Shown in pieces: positions 29,364-39,281 of a stretch of 64,000 nucleotides of DNA; the stretch's first letter is position 1, and each line of letters opens with the position of its first letter. This DNA comes from Trabulsiella odontotermitis (GTDB taxonomy: Bacteria; Pseudomonadota; Gammaproteobacteria; Enterobacterales; Enterobacteriaceae). The position numbers were made by a program, and so were the translations under genes. The stretch is from NCBI RefSeq assembly GCF_001297775.1, contig NZ_LIFX01000011.1, positions 1-64,000 on the forward strand. The letters run 5' to 3'. The notes beneath the pieces were generated by a model. That model was not told the DNA's origin and did not search any database. It saw only the letters and a program-made list of their open reading frames with translations.

Positions 29364-29386
29364 CAGGGGGAGCGAGGCTCCCCCTG
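29364..29386. terminator. Convergent terminator between bssR and the two-gene module
   Basis: CAGGGGGAGC, loop GAG and GCTCCCCCTG form a perfect 10-bp stem between two convergent stop codons. The T-rich tail is weak on both sides. Confidence 0.55.
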
Positions 29387-29388
29387 CC

Positions 29389-29856
29389 TTATGACGCTGT
29401 GTGTTCTGCAGACTGTTTTTTCCTGCAATAAATCAACGAACCGATTTTTATCGCTTCTGACAGTAAGAACAGGCCCACATTAACGGCGAGCACCGAAAAC
29501 CCCGTCACGGTTAACACTATCGGGAAAATGGCGATGGAACATTTCATCGTGATGAATCGCAGAATTTCCTGAACAAAAGCAAAAGGAATTGCTGCTGATT
29601 TTTTAGATAAGAATAAATACGCAGAGGCAAGCAAAGAAACGAGCATCAGCAGTTCGCAGATAAAATAACCGATAAGCAGAGTGCTGGCGCTATCACCTCC
29701 AGTAACCATGTCAACGGTAGCGATGACCTCACGGATGTCAGAAATAAAAGGGATCCTGTGTCTCGCCAGTGAAAAGAAGCAATACGACAGAAAAGCCAGG
29801 GCATCCATAACGCCCCAGAACAGAAATTGTTTATTTTTTGAATTCATAATCTTCAT
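29389..29856 (-). CDS. Unknown membrane protein, about four helices (second gene of AT-rich module)
   Basis: 155 residues. Hydrophobic stretches near 12-30, 58-83, 88-112 and 116-142 predict four helices, with a charged C-terminal tail. I do not recognise the family. It overlaps the end of the 266-residue gene by 26 bases, so the two are translated together. Base composition is clearly AT-rich compared with the neighbours and the pair is missing between bssR and yliI in E. coli, so it was probably acquired. A small multi-helix partner of a soluble protein is one common layout of immunity proteins, but nothing in the sequence proves that. Confidence 0.7.
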   Translation of the reverse strand: MKIMNSKNKQFLFWGVMDALAFLSYCFFSLARHRIPFISDIREVIATVDMVTGGDSASTLLIGYFICELLMLVSLLASAYLFLSKKSAAIPFAFVQEILRFITMKCSIAIFPIVLTVTGFSVLAVNVGLFLLSEAIKIGSLIYCRKKQSAEHTAS

Positions 29857-30631
29857 CTTTTACTCCAGGAATCCATTGCCATGAAGAACCTGATACGGTC
29901 CATGCATCATCACTTTCCAGGTATCGTTGCATAGTGCTTCGTTCTTCGCCATAGCGTCGAATCACAGATCTCTCTGAGACGATTTTTATATTATCGTCAG
30001 TTAAATACTGAGGAAAAGGTGACCATACCTGAATTTTACTCCTGAGAGTATTAGCGAAGTCTTTACCCTCAGACATGAAAAGTCTACCTTCATCACCCAT
30101 ACTTGTCGCTCTGTTTATTGCCATAACGCCAAGATTATGAAAGAAAAGGTAGTCATTATCTATGGTTTTCCAGTAACCTGGACCATATTCCTTCGTTACA
30201 GGGATATAAGAACTCCTTGTTGGTTTGGGTTTTCCCGATCTTAAGACGGATATCCTAAAATAATGAAGGATTTTATCTATATATAATCGGTCATACATGA
30301 AATCATCAACGCAAAATAATTCTGAGTTTTCTGCTATAAAAAAAGGATGCGTAATACGAGTTCTTTTCTCTCTTGTTGTCATTACAATATCACCATATCT
30401 CACAAGTTTGTAGATACCATCCATTCTATGTTGGTGGAATAGCGAATGAGGAGGAGGGCTGTATAAGGGGTTTTTAAATGCAAAATGAAAATTGTCAATA
30501 TGGTTTGTTGGGCCGTGCTCTTCAATTATTTGATAATCTCTATCAATAATTCTATGAGTTATATTTGGAGAGGTAATATTTTCAAATTCTTTTGGGTTAA
30601 GATATTCACGACGCAAATCATAGACAGACAT
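29831..30631 (-). CDS. Unknown soluble protein, 266 residues (first gene of AT-rich module)
   Basis: No signal peptide and no membrane helix. It is rich in Tyr, Phe, His and Arg, with blocks such as SLFHQHRMDGIY, RITHPFFIAEN and SSWQWIPGVKDED. I recognise no catalytic motif or named family. AGGAGTG stands about ten bases before the ATG. It is transcribed leftwards with the membrane protein whose start it overlaps. The AT-rich codons point to transfer. It could be an effector, a toxin-like enzyme or a regulatory partner; all of these are guesses. Confidence 0.7.
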   Translation of the reverse strand: MSVYDLRREYLNPKEFENITSPNITHRIIDRDYQIIEEHGPTNHIDNFHFAFKNPLYSPPPHSLFHQHRMDGIYKLVRYGDIVMTTREKRTRITHPFFIAENSELFCVDDFMYDRLYIDKILHYFRISVLRSGKPKPTRSSYIPVTKEYGPGYWKTIDNDYLFFHNLGVMAINRATSMGDEGRLFMSEGKDFANTLRSKIQVWSPFPQYLTDDNIKIVSERSVIRRYGEERSTMQRYLESDDAWTVSGSSWQWIPGVKDEDYEFKK

Positions 30632-30876
30632 AGAATGATTTCACTCCTGTGATTATTAGTGGTTTTTTAATAAAAATAATGACTCTCTGTTTAGAAAATA
30701 CCGTATAAATTTGCGATAAATTAAAATGTGATCCCCACCATATTAATAAAGGCGAGGGTTTTTTATTCGTGTCTATGAGTGTCCGATCGCACAACCAGCT
30801 TAAGTTTTTGTAAAAATCCCGTCATGCCTGTTCGTGCTGGCTACCCTTATTTCAGAGTCGATTAAAGGAGCCTGCC

Positions 30877-31986
30877 ATGCGCCTTACTGTTCCCACGCTA
30901 TTACTGTCTGCGATGCTGATGGCTTCTGCGCATGCCGCGGAGGTGAACGTAGAGGTATTGCAGCGCAAGCTCGATCACCCCTGGTCGCTGGTGTTTTTGC
31001 CGGATAATAACGGCATGCTTATCACGCTGCGTGGTGGGCAGTTACGTCACTGGCAACCGGATAAGGGGCTGTCTGATCCCATCACCGGTGTGCCGCGGGT
31101 CTGGAATAACGGGCAGGGCGGGCTGTTTGATGTGGTACTGGCGCCGGATTTCGCCACATCGCGCCGGGTCTGGTTGAGTTACGCCGAGGTGGGTGATGAT
31201 GGAAAAGCGGGAACTGCCGTGGGGTATGGCCGCCTCAGTGACGACCTCAAACGGCTGGAGGGGTTTCAGGTGGTGTTCCGCCAGATGCCAAAACTCTCCA
31301 CCGGCAACCATTTTGGCGGGCGGCTGGTGTTTGATGGCAAAGGCTATCTGTTTATCGGCCTCGGTGAAAATAATCAGCGTCCGACAGCGCAGGATCTGGA
31401 CAAACTCCAGGGTAAAGTCGTGCGTCTGACGGATCAGGGCAAAGTCCCAACAGATAATCCCTTTATTGGCAAGGCGGGGGCGCGGCCGGAAATCTGGTCG
31501 TATGGGATCCGCAATCCGCAGGGCATGGCGCTGAATCCGTGGAGTAATACCGTCTGGCTTAACGAGCACGGGCCGCGCGGCGGTGATGAAATTAATATCC
31601 CGGAGAAGGGCAAAAACTATGGCTGGCCGCTGGCGACGTACGGCATTAACTACAGCGGATTGCCCATCCCGGAAGCGAAGGGCAAGCAGGTGGCTGGTAC
31701 GGAACAGCCGCTGTTCTGGTGGGAAAAATCCCCGGCGGTGAGTGGAATGGCGTTCTACAACGCGAAGACCTTCCCGCAGTGGCAGCGGAAACTGTTTATT
31801 GGCGCCCTGAAGGACGAAGATGTGATTGTGCTGAGCGTTGACGGTAAAAAGGTTACCGAAGACGGGCGTATTCTGGGGGATCGCCAGCAGCGTATTCGTG
31901 ACGTGCGCGTCGGACCCGATGGTTATCTGTATGTCTTAACCGATGAGTCCGACGGCGAGTTGCTGAAAGTCAGCCCGCAGCGTTAA
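30877..31986 (+). CDS. yliI: PQQ-dependent soluble aldose sugar dehydrogenase YliI
   Basis: 369 residues, two shorter than E. coli YliI. A signal peptide ends at ASAHA, and the mature protein is a six-bladed beta-propeller of the soluble glucose dehydrogenase type (GNHFGGRL, YGIRNPQGMA, NEHGPRGGDE contribute to the active site). It oxidises aldoses in the periplasm if PQQ is supplied. The stop is directly next to the gstB stop with no gap. Confidence 0.94.
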   Translation: MRLTVPTLLLSAMLMASAHAAEVNVEVLQRKLDHPWSLVFLPDNNGMLITLRGGQLRHWQPDKGLSDPITGVPRVWNNGQGGLFDVVLAPDFATSRRVWLSYAEVGDDGKAGTAVGYGRLSDDLKRLEGFQVVFRQMPKLSTGNHFGGRLVFDGKGYLFIGLGENNQRPTAQDLDKLQGKVVRLTDQGKVPTDNPFIGKAGARPEIWSYGIRNPQGMALNPWSNTVWLNEHGPRGGDEINIPEKGKNYGWPLATYGINYSGLPIPEAKGKQVAGTEQPLFWWEKSPAVSGMAFYNAKTFPQWQRKLFIGALKDEDVIVLSVDGKKVTEDGRILGDRQQRIRDVRVGPDGYLYVLTDESDGELLKVSPQR

Positions 31987-32613
31987 TCAGGTGACCGGAA
32001 TGGCGATAACATTCTGGAAGGCCGGGCGCTCAGTCAGTTGTTTGTACCAGCGTTGCAGGTGAGGGCGCGGCTGCCAGGTTTCCACCGTCTGCAGCAGGTT
32101 ATAGACAAACGGCGCGACGGCGATGTCACCTGCGCCAAATGCATCGCCCGAGAGCCAGCGATGCGTCGCCAGTTCGTTATCCAGCATGGCGAACAGCGGC
32201 TCGCAATCAGCGATACCCGCGTTGATCGCCGCCATATTCCGTTGTTCTGGCGGTGTTCTCACCAGCCCCATCAGGATCACGCGATGCGCCGGAGAGAGCG
32301 TGCCGTTCGCCCAGTCCATCCATTTTTCACCCTGCGCGCGCTGCACCGGCGATTCCACCCACAGCGTTCCCTGACCATATTGCGCCAGCAGGTAACGCAC
32401 GATGGTATTGGATTCCCACAGCAGCAGATCGGTGCTGTCATCACGCAACAGCGGCACCAGACCGTTCGGGTTCATTGCCAGGTAGCTCGCATCATGGTTA
32501 ATACCGAACTCCATCCCTGCCAGGATCTGATCGTAAGGTAGCCCGAGTTCTTCCAGCGTCCAGCGAACTTTTTTGACGTTCGTCGAGTTGTTTCTGCCCC
32601 ACAGCGTTATCAT
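31987..32613 (-). CDS. gstB: Glutathione S-transferase GstB (YliJ)
   Basis: 208 residues. The thioredoxin-like N-terminal domain begins [12 protein letters not shown] and is followed by an all-helical domain. In E. coli GstB conjugates glutathione to haloacetates. I start it at the ATG at 32613, eight bases after AGGAG, matching E. coli; the longer frame adds 17 unrelated residues. It abuts yliI tail-to-tail. Confidence 0.94.
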   Translation of the reverse strand: MITLWGRNNSTNVKKVRWTLEELGLPYDQILAGMEFGINHDASYLAMNPNGLVPLLRDDSTDLLLWESNTIVRYLLAQYGQGTLWVESPVQRAQGEKWMDWANGTLSPAHRVILMGLVRTPPEQRNMAAINAGIADCEPLFAMLDNELATHRWLSGDAFGAGDIAVAPFVYNLLQTVETWQPRPHLQRWYKQLTERPAFQNVIAIPVT

Positions 32614-32853
32614 AAAAAACTCCTGCTTTCGTGATGTTGCATTCAGGTGATGATGGTCAGACATGTTGAGCGAAAGTCAGGCGGTAAGCAATCGTGATCA
32701 AAAAAAACACTGAGTTTTCGGCACGGTGGCGAGTTATTGCGTAAACTTTAAAAACTTTACCAACTCACTGTTTCTTTGCGGTCATTTCTACGTTATTACT
32801 CACCATTTGGTGCGTATTGGCGCTTTTTTGGAATGGATACTTGGGTGGCTCTT

Positions 32854-34053
32854 ATGACACGTGATGCATTTTCTCTTCGCGGCCTGGCAGCAGGCTCTGC
32901 ACTTTTACTCCTCGTTGTGCCTTCTCTGCAGGCGGCGGAACAAGCGCCCGCCGCACCCACTGTTGATGCGCGAGCGTGGATCCTGATGGATTACGCCAGC
33001 GGTAAAGTGCTGACGGAAGGGAACGCGGATGAACAACTCGATCCCGCCAGCCTGACAAAAATCATGACCAGCTATGTGGTGGGTCAGGCGCTGAAGGCAG
33101 GCAAAATCAAACTCACGGACAGCGTGACGGTAGGCAGAGATGCCTGGGCGACGGGCAATCCGGCGTTGCGCGGATCGTCGGTGATGTTCCTCAAACCGGG
33201 CGATCAGGTCTCGGTAGAAGATTTGAATAAAGGGGTGATTATTCAGTCCGGTAACGACGCCAGTATTGCGATTGCTGATTACGTCGCCGGTAGTCAGGAC
33301 TCCTTCGTCGGCCTGATGAACAGCTACGCGCAGAAGCTTGGACTGACCAAAACTACCTTTAAAACCGTGCACGGCCTTGACGCGCCGGGTCAGTTCAGTA
33401 CCGCCCGTGACATGGCGCTGCTGACCAAAGCGATGATCCATGACGTGCCGGACGAGTATGCCATCCACAAAGAAAAAGAGTTCACGTTCAATAAAATCCG
33501 CCAGCCGAACCGTAACCGCCTGCTATGGAACGCCAGCCTGAACGCTGATGGCGTAAAAACCGGTACCACCGCCGGGGCGGGATATAATCTGGTGTCCTCA
33601 GCCACACAAGGGGATATGCGCCTGATTGCCGTCGTGCTTGGCACCAAAACCGACCGGATCCGTTTTAATGAATCCGAAAAACTGCTGACGTGGGGATTCC
33701 GCTTCTATGAAACCGTGACGCCGATTAAACCCGACGCCACGTTTATCGAACAGCGCGTCTGGTATGGCGACAGCAACGAGGCCAGACTCGGCGCCGGTGA
33801 AGCAGGCTCGATCACCATTCCGAAAGGGCAACTGAAAAACCTGAAGGCCAGCTATACGCTGACGCAACCGCAACTGACTGCACCGCTGAGCAAAGGACAG
33901 GTCGTCGGCACCATCGACTTTAAACTCAACGATAAAACCATTGAGCAGCGTCCGCTGATTGTGATGGAAGAAGTGAAAGAGGGCGGGTTCTTCAGCCGCA
34001 TCGTGGATTTCGTACTGCTGAAATTCCACCAATGGTTTGGCGGCTGGTTCTGA
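32854..34053 (+). CDS. dacC: D-alanyl-D-alanine carboxypeptidase DacC (PBP6)
   Basis: 399 residues. A signal peptide ends near LQAAEQ; the penicillin-binding domain has SLTK, SGN and KTGTTAGAG, and the C-terminal amphipathic helix (FHQWFGGWF) holds it to the inner membrane. It trims the terminal D-Ala of peptidoglycan. I use the ATG at 32854; an upstream ATG adds 26 residues not found in E. coli. Confidence 0.95.
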   Translation: MTRDAFSLRGLAAGSALLLLVVPSLQAAEQAPAAPTVDARAWILMDYASGKVLTEGNADEQLDPASLTKIMTSYVVGQALKAGKIKLTDSVTVGRDAWATGNPALRGSSVMFLKPGDQVSVEDLNKGVIIQSGNDASIAIADYVAGSQDSFVGLMNSYAQKLGLTKTTFKTVHGLDAPGQFSTARDMALLTKAMIHDVPDEYAIHKEKEFTFNKIRQPNRNRLLWNASLNADGVKTGTTAGAGYNLVSSATQGDMRLIAVVLGTKTDRIRFNESEKLLTWGFRFYETVTPIKPDATFIEQRVWYGDSNEARLGAGEAGSITIPKGQLKNLKASYTLTQPQLTAPLSKGQVVGTIDFKLNDKTIEQRPLIVMEEVKEGGFFSRIVDFVLLKFHQWFGGWF

Positions 34054-34062
34054 TCATCGTGG

Positions 34063-34821
34063 TCAGTACAGCAACGTAATGTTGTGCGTTTTCGCCAGCG
34101 CCACCAGATCGTCATCAGGACGGGTGTCGCTGGCAATCGTATCGAAAGTCTTCACATCGCCCATTCGTGCCGGGCGCACTTTGCCAAATTTACTGTGATC
34201 AACCACCAGTACATGACGGCGTGACTGGCGCATCGCCCAGTGTTTTACCGCCAGCTCTTCCAGATTAAAACAGGTCGCCCCCTGAACCGCATGCACACCC
34301 GCCGCCGAATAAAACGCGATATCCGGGCAGAGATGGGTGAGAGTGTCGTGAACATCGAGCGGTTTGAAAATGGCGTTGCTGGCGTGAAATTCACCGCCGC
34401 AGAGAATCACCCGGCAGTGCGGTTTTTCCTGTAACGCCAGAAAGGTATTCAGCGAGTAGCAGACGCCGGTGAAGGGAAGGTCGTTATCGATGGCTTCAAT
34501 CACCCACGGCGTGGTGGTGCCGCAGTCGAAAAACGCCATCTGATGCGCCTCCAGCAGTGTGGCAGCATGGCGGGCGGCGCGGCGTTTTTCCTCCACCAGA
34601 CGGGATTTTTGATCGCTCAGCAGATAATGGCTGGCGCTGCGGGGCTCCAGCACAATGTAGCCGCCGAGCAGCACAACCGGCCCGCTGTGGCTGTTGAGAT
34701 CGCGACGAATCGTCATTTCTGAAACGCCAAGCAATGCCGCCGCTTCTTTGAGATGAAGCTTATCGCTACGCTTTAACGCCTGAATCAGTTGGCCAACCCG
34801 CTCGTCCCGCCGTGTTTCCAT
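34063..34821 (-). CDS. deoR: Deoxyribose operon repressor DeoR
   Basis: 252 residues. An N-terminal helix-turn-helix (LKEAAALLGVSEMTIRRDLN) is followed by the sugar-phosphate-isomerase-like sensor domain (DCGTTTPWV). It represses the deoCABD nucleoside-use operon and responds to deoxyribose 5-phosphate. It is convergent with dacC, nine bases apart. Confidence 0.95.
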   Translation of the reverse strand: METRRDERVGQLIQALKRSDKLHLKEAAALLGVSEMTIRRDLNSHSGPVVLLGGYIVLEPRSASHYLLSDQKSRLVEEKRRAARHAATLLEAHQMAFFDCGTTTPWVIEAIDNDLPFTGVCYSLNTFLALQEKPHCRVILCGGEFHASNAIFKPLDVHDTLTHLCPDIAFYSAAGVHAVQGATCFNLEELAVKHWAMRQSRRHVLVVDHSKFGKVRPARMGDVKTFDTIASDTRPDDDLVALAKTHNITLLY

Positions 34822-34835
34822 ATGTCCCCGCCAGA

Positions 34836-34862
34836 TAAAACGCGCCCTGCATCGGCAGGGCG
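34836..34862 (-). terminator. Terminator of ybjG
   Basis: CGCCCTGC, loop ATCG and GCAGGGCG form a perfect stem, and on the minus strand GTTTTAT follows. It lies between ybjG and deoR. Confidence 0.7.
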
Positions 34863-34892
34863 TCGGGGATAATATTACCTGTGTGACGGGGG

Positions 34893-35501
34893 TTAGTCAC
34901 GCACCCAGCCTTTGCGGATGGGCACAGAAAAACATAAGCGGTAGAGCTGTTGCAGCCGCTGATAGATCGCGTGTCCGACACGCTGCCAGAGCATTTGCGC
35001 CATCAGACAACCGATCATGCCGGTCAGCAAGCCGCCCAGCATATCCATCGGCCAGTGTACGCCGAGGTAAACGCGCGACCATGCGATCGCGATGGCGGTG
35101 AGCATCAGGATGACGCCAGACCACAGGCGATGCCAGAACAGGAAGGCCAGCGCAAACGTAAAGATCACCGTACCGTGATCGCTCGGGAAAGAGTCATCCG
35201 GCGCATGATGCAGGAAGTTGTAGCCAACGCCCTCGACAAACGGTCTTTCATGGGGGAAGAGATGGCCGACAAGCCAGGAGAGCGTCATGCTGAATAGCAT
35301 CGCCAGCGCGATTTTGATCACCAGTTTGCGCTGTTCGCTGACCTGAGCGCGCGGTCCCCATAACCAGAGCGCGACCGCCATCAGCGGCACGATGCTGATC
35401 AGATCTTTAGCGACAAAAATCGCCAGCGAAATTAACCATGACGGTGAAGCGGGCGTGGCGTTAATAAGTGAAAACAAGGTGTAGTTGATATTTTCCAGCA
35501 T
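34893..35501 (-). CDS. ybjG: Undecaprenyl pyrophosphate phosphatase YbjG (PAP2 family)
   Basis: 202 residues with about five membrane helices. It carries the PAP2 signature: a K-x6-RP-like HERPFVE, PSDHG (loop 2) and SRVYLGVHWPMD (loop 3). It recycles the lipid carrier for wall synthesis on the periplasmic side. The ATG at 35501 gives MLENINYT as in E. coli; a longer start at 35516 is possible. A PmrA/BasR-type box is upstream, which fits reports of BasR control in E. coli. Confidence 0.92.
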   Translation of the reverse strand: MLENINYTLFSLINATPASPSWLISLAIFVAKDLISIVPLMAVALWLWGPRAQVSEQRKLVIKIALAMLFSMTLSWLVGHLFPHERPFVEGVGYNFLHHAPDDSFPSDHGTVIFTFALAFLFWHRLWSGVILMLTAIAIAWSRVYLGVHWPMDMLGGLLTGMIGCLMAQMLWQRVGHAIYQRLQQLYRLCFSVPIRKGWVRD

Positions 35502-35671
35502 ACTTTCCAGACTCATTGCAGTGGGGCAAATTATGCCGCGCCAGACGGATGTCATACGCTTTCACCTTAAAAGCGGTGACCGTAGCGGTAAATTCACATT
35601 GTCTTAGTTGTCCGCAGTTTACGAACAATCCGAGACTGGTTGACCTGTAGCTGGAAGTATATGAATCGATA

Positions 35672-35688
35672 CTTAAGCAAACCTTAAA
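35672..35688. promoter_or_regulatory. PmrA/BasR-type box between ybjG and mdfA
   Basis: CTTAAG-N5-CTTAAA fits the PmrA consensus YTTAAK-N5-YTTAAK except for the last base. It lies 171 bp from ybjG and 104 bp from mdfA; ybjG is the known BasR target in E. coli. Confidence 0.5.
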
Positions 35689-35791
35689 CGAATGAAAAAA
35701 GGTAAAAATCGTCTCCGTCGACCACAATGTAGTATCCCCTTGCCAGGGATTTCATTACACTTTGCGCGATTTTTATTGAATAAGAGTAGGT

Positions 35792-37024
35792 ATGCAAAAT
35801 CATTCGCTTTCCGGTAAGCGTCTGGGTCGCCAGGCATTACTGTTTCCTCTCTGTCTCGTGCTCTATGAATTCTCCACCTATATCGGCAATGACATGATCC
35901 AACCGGGCATGCTCGCGGTGGTGGAGCAGTATCAGGCGGGTATCGAATGGGTGCCGACGTCGATGACCGCCTATCTGGCAGGAGGCATGTTTTTACAATG
36001 GCTGTTAGGGCCGCTGTCGGACCGGGTTGGCCGCCGTCCGGTGATGCTGACCGGCGTAGTGTGGTTTGTCATCACCTGCCTCGCCACCTTGCTGGCGCAG
36101 AATATTGAACAATTCACTTTCCTGCGCTTTCTGCAGGGGATCAGTCTGTGCTTTATTGGCGCGGTAGGGTATGCCGCGATACAGGAGTCGTTTGAGGAGG
36201 CGGTGTGTATCAAAATCACCGCCCTGATGGCGAACGTCGCACTGATTGCGCCACTGCTGGGGCCGCTGGTGGGCGCGGCGTGGGTTCATGTCGCGCCGTG
36301 GGAGACCATGTTTGTGCTCTTTGCGCTGCTGGCCGGTATCGCTTTCGTTGGCTTACAGCGAGCGATGCCGGAAACCGCCACGCGGCTCGGTGAAAAACTC
36401 TCACTGAAGGATCTGGGGCAGGATTACGGAGCGGTGCTGAAAAACCGGCGCTTTGTTGCCGGGTCGCTGGCGATAGGGTTTGTCAGCCTGCCGTTGCTGG
36501 CGTGGATCGCCCAGTCGCCGATCATTATTATCAGCGGCGAGAAGGCCAGCACCTATGAATATGGTCTGTTGCAGGTGCCGATTTTTGGCGCGCTGATTAT
36601 CGGCAACCTGGTGCTGGCGCGGTTGACGTCGCGCAGAACCGTGCGGGCGCTGATCCTGATGGGCACCTGGCCGATTATGGCGGGACTGGTGCTGGCGGCG
36701 GCTGCGACGGTGGTGTCCAGCCATGCGTATTTGTGGATGACGGCCGGGCTCAGTTTCTACGCGTTTGGCATCGGCATTGCGAACGCCGGTCTGGTACGTC
36801 TGACGCTGTTTGCCAGCGACATCAGTAAAGGCACGGTTTCCGCGGCGATGGGGATGTTGCAGATGCTGATTTTTACCGTCGGCATTGAAGTCAGCAAATA
36901 CGCGTATCTGTGGGGGGGCAACGGTCTGTTCAGCGTTTTCAACCTGCTGAACGGTGTGCTGTGGCTGGCGCTGACGGTTTATTTCCTGAAAGATAAAACC
37001 GTCGGCGCCTCACGCGAGGGGTGA
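35792..37024 (+). CDS. mdfA: Multidrug efflux transporter MdfA
   Basis: 410 residues, the normal length, major facilitator with 12 helices. The acidic pair in helix 1 that handles protons and cations is present ([11 protein letters not shown]), as is motif A ([11 protein letters not shown]). It exports many lipophilic and cationic drugs in exchange for protons. Transcribed alone, tail-to-tail with ybjI. Confidence 0.96.
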   Translation: MQNHSLSGKRLGRQALLFPLCLVLYEFSTYIGNDMIQPGMLAVVEQYQAGIEWVPTSMTAYLAGGMFLQWLLGPLSDRVGRRPVMLTGVVWFVITCLATLLAQNIEQFTFLRFLQGISLCFIGAVGYAAIQESFEEAVCIKITALMANVALIAPLLGPLVGAAWVHVAPWETMFVLFALLAGIAFVGLQRAMPETATRLGEKLSLKDLGQDYGAVLKNRRFVAGSLAIGFVSLPLLAWIAQSPIIIISGEKASTYEYGLLQVPIFGALIIGNLVLARLTSRRTVRALILMGTWPIMAGLVLAAAATVVSSHAYLWMTAGLSFYAFGIGIANAGLVRLTLFASDISKGTVSAAMGMLQMLIFTVGIEVSKYAYLWGGNGLFSVFNLLNGVLWLALTVYFLKDKTVGASREG

Positions 37025-37027
37025 TAT

Positions 37028-37840
37028 TTAACGAAACGGCGCGTCCTGATTGAGCGCCTTTTCAATGACGTTCAGCACGCCTTCATCGTTGTTATGCGGC
37101 GCTTCGAAACGGGCGACCGCTTTCACCGCAGGCGAGGCGTTGGCCATTGCAAAACCGTAACCCGCCTGACGCAGCATTTCGAGATCGTTACCGCTGTCGC
37201 CGAACGCCAGCACGTGTTTATCCTCAATGCCCCATTGCGCCTGCAACAGCCGCAACCCGTTGGCTTTATGAATACCTGGGATGATCAAATCAATGCTGCC
37301 GTGGCCGGTGGTGACTGCGGTCATGACATCGCCCAGCTCCTCGTGCAGAAGCGCCTGCATTTCAGGCACCATACTGTCATTGATGTTCAGACCGAACTTG
37401 AGGAAGGTATCGTCGATGTTGCTGAAATCGTCCACCCGCTCCAGACGATGGTAATAGCGCGCGGCCATGGTGACGAAATCATCATCGTATTTACGCAGGG
37501 TATAAGCGCTGTTTTTCCCGCAGGCGATGATTTCAATATCTGACAGCGTTTGCAGGTAGCGCACCACCTGATCGAAATGGGCTTTCGGCAGGTCACTGTT
37601 GTAGACATCTTCTCCGGCATTCACCACCCAGCCGCCATTTTCGGCGACAAAGGCAATCTCTGCGGCAATCTCCGGAAAGAACGATTTTAACTGGTAATAC
37701 TGGTTGCCGCTGGCGACGACAAAGCGAATGCCCTGTTGCTTCATGCGCTGGTACTGCTGCAGAAACCGCTCACGGTTATAGGTTTTTGCATCGTTCAGAA
37801 AGGTGCCGTCCATATCGACCGCAATCAGTTTTACGCTCAT
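37028..37840 (-). CDS. ybjI: HAD-family phosphatase YbjI
   Basis: 270 residues. It carries DMDGTF (motif I) and GDSGND (motif IV), and in E. coli hydrolyses FMN and some sugar phosphates. The ATG at 37840 overlaps the ybjJ stop (TGATG); a TTG one codon earlier is less likely. It is a close paralogue of YbiV at 8984. Second gene of ybjJI. Confidence 0.94.
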   Translation of the reverse strand: MSVKLIAVDMDGTFLNDAKTYNRERFLQQYQRMKQQGIRFVVASGNQYYQLKSFFPEIAAEIAFVAENGGWVVNAGEDVYNSDLPKAHFDQVVRYLQTLSDIEIIACGKNSAYTLRKYDDDFVTMAARYYHRLERVDDFSNIDDTFLKFGLNINDSMVPEMQALLHEELGDVMTAVTTGHGSIDLIIPGIHKANGLRLLQAQWGIEDKHVLAFGDSGNDLEMLRQAGYGFAMANASPAVKAVARFEAPHNNDEGVLNVIEKALNQDAPFR

Positions 37841-39042
37841 CAATTTTTCTCCATGACAGGTTCAGCATCAGGTTTCGCCACCGCACGCGCCACCAGTGCG
37901 GCAATCAGTACCAGCATCAGGACGACCAGCATGGCGCTGCGCAGGCCGTAGTGTTCGCCGAGGAAGCCGAGCAGCGGCGGGCCGACCAGAAACGCCAGGT
38001 AGCCAGTGGTCGCCACCACGCTGACGCGCGTCGGGGCATCCGGGCCGGTGTCGCTGGCCGCAGAAATGGTGAGCGGGAAGCCCAGCGAGGCGCCGAGCCC
38101 CCAGAGCACCACGGAAACCCCGGCCACCCAGGCGCTGTCGACGAAAATAATCAATGCAATGCCCAGCGCGCCCATCATGGCGCTGGCGCGAACCACCGCC
38201 ACGCGACTGTAGCGGTCAATAAACCAGCCGCCGGTGAAGCGCCCGACCGTCATGCCGAGCGTAAAACCCGCGTAAATCAGGGAGCCGGAGGTGGGGCTGA
38301 AACCGTGACCATCGACCATCAGCAGCGGCAGCCAGTCGTTGGCGGAGCCTTCGGCAAACGCCATCGCCAGCACTACCACGCCGATCAGCATCAACTGGAC
38401 ATCGCGATAAAACGGCACGCCTTTTTGCTGCTGATGCGCTTCTTCTGTGGAGTTGCGGCCGTTGCCGTCAGGGATCGCGCGGATGGCGATGACAATCGGC
38501 GCAATTCCTACCAGCCCCGCCAGTAAAATATGGATGCTGGCCGGAACGCCAAAACCGGTCACCATCATGCCGATCCCGGCGCCGACCAGGGTGCCGAAAC
38601 TGTAAAACCCGTGCATCATCGGCAGCACGGTTTTATTCATTTCACGCTCAACGGTAGCGCCTTCAACGTTAATCGCCACTTCCGCCGCGCCAAAACTGCC
38701 GCCAAAAACGCACAGACCGAGAGCAAACACCAGTGGCGAGGCAAGCCACAGCGCAACGCTCAGAATAATAATGCCCAGCACAGCGCAGGACATGGTGGCA
38801 CGAATGACGTTGCGTGTGCCGTAGCGTTTGACCAGCCATGCGGAACAGAGAATACCGCTCATTGACCCGACCGAAAGGCCAAACAGCACAACGCCCATTT
38901 CAGCCGTGGAAACGGATAACACGTCGCGAATCGCCGGAGTGCGGGTTGCCCAGGAGGCCATCAATAAGCCAGGAAGGAAAAACAAAGTAAACAGTGCCCA
39001 CATGCGTAACCGCAGGGCTTTGCGCGAGTGTTGTGTCGTCAT
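37840..39042 (-). CDS. ybjJ: Major facilitator YbjJ
   Basis: 400 residues and about 12 helices, very similar to E. coli YbjJ; conserved stretches include [13 protein letters not shown] and [13 protein letters not shown]. The substrate is unknown. I use the ATG at 39042 (MTTQHS); the frame runs 55 codons further upstream without E. coli support. It overlaps ybjI by one base. The regulator gene rcdA that faces it in E. coli is missing here. Confidence 0.92.
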   Translation of the reverse strand: MTTQHSRKALRLRMWALFTLFFLPGLLMASWATRTPAIRDVLSVSTAEMGVVLFGLSVGSMSGILCSAWLVKRYGTRNVIRATMSCAVLGIIILSVALWLASPLVFALGLCVFGGSFGAAEVAINVEGATVEREMNKTVLPMMHGFYSFGTLVGAGIGMMVTGFGVPASIHILLAGLVGIAPIVIAIRAIPDGNGRNSTEEAHQQQKGVPFYRDVQLMLIGVVVLAMAFAEGSANDWLPLLMVDGHGFSPTSGSLIYAGFTLGMTVGRFTGGWFIDRYSRVAVVRASAMMGALGIALIIFVDSAWVAGVSVVLWGLGASLGFPLTISAASDTGPDAPTRVSVVATTGYLAFLVGPPLLGFLGEHYGLRSAMLVVLMLVLIAALVARAVAKPDAEPVMEKN

Positions 39043-39126
39043 CCCATAACGCCTGATAAAAAAGATACCCGACACAGTAGCAGAAAGCGGGCAGGGCTGT
39101 CGTGGTTCAGAAGGGGGGCAGAAAAG

Positions 39127-39205
39127 AAAAAACCCATCAACCTTGAACCGAAACGGCGGGGTTGATGGGCTCCACAAAATGGGGACATCAAAGAAAAGCA
39201 GTGGC
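39127..39205 (-). ncRNA. rybB: Small RNA RybB
   Basis: 79 bases that match E. coli RybB as I recall it: GCCACTGCTTTTC at the 5' end, a single-stranded seed, then a CCCATCAACC...GGTTGATGGG stem and six T residues. RybB is Hfq-dependent and is made on envelope stress to silence major porin mRNAs with its first 16 bases. Its place next to ybjL is conserved, although rcdA on the other side has gone. Confidence 0.93.
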
Positions 39206-39210
39206 ATTAC

Positions 39211-39238
39211 TTATGACTGATGTCCGATAAAAAAGTTC
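39211..39238 (-). promoter_or_regulatory. Sigma-E promoter of rybB
   Basis: GAACTT (39233-39238) and TCATAA (39211-39216), 16 bases apart, end five bases before the RybB start, in line with sigma-E promoters. Confidence 0.75.
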
Positions 39239-39281
39239 TGTAGTTCACATAAATTTTTTCTTCTGCTTGCAAACTTCAGTT

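Noticed and set aside
35461-35727. An 88-codon minus-strand frame in the ybjG-mdfA gap
   Set aside because: It crosses the ybjG leader and the PmrA box, lacks an RBS and has no similarity to known proteins.
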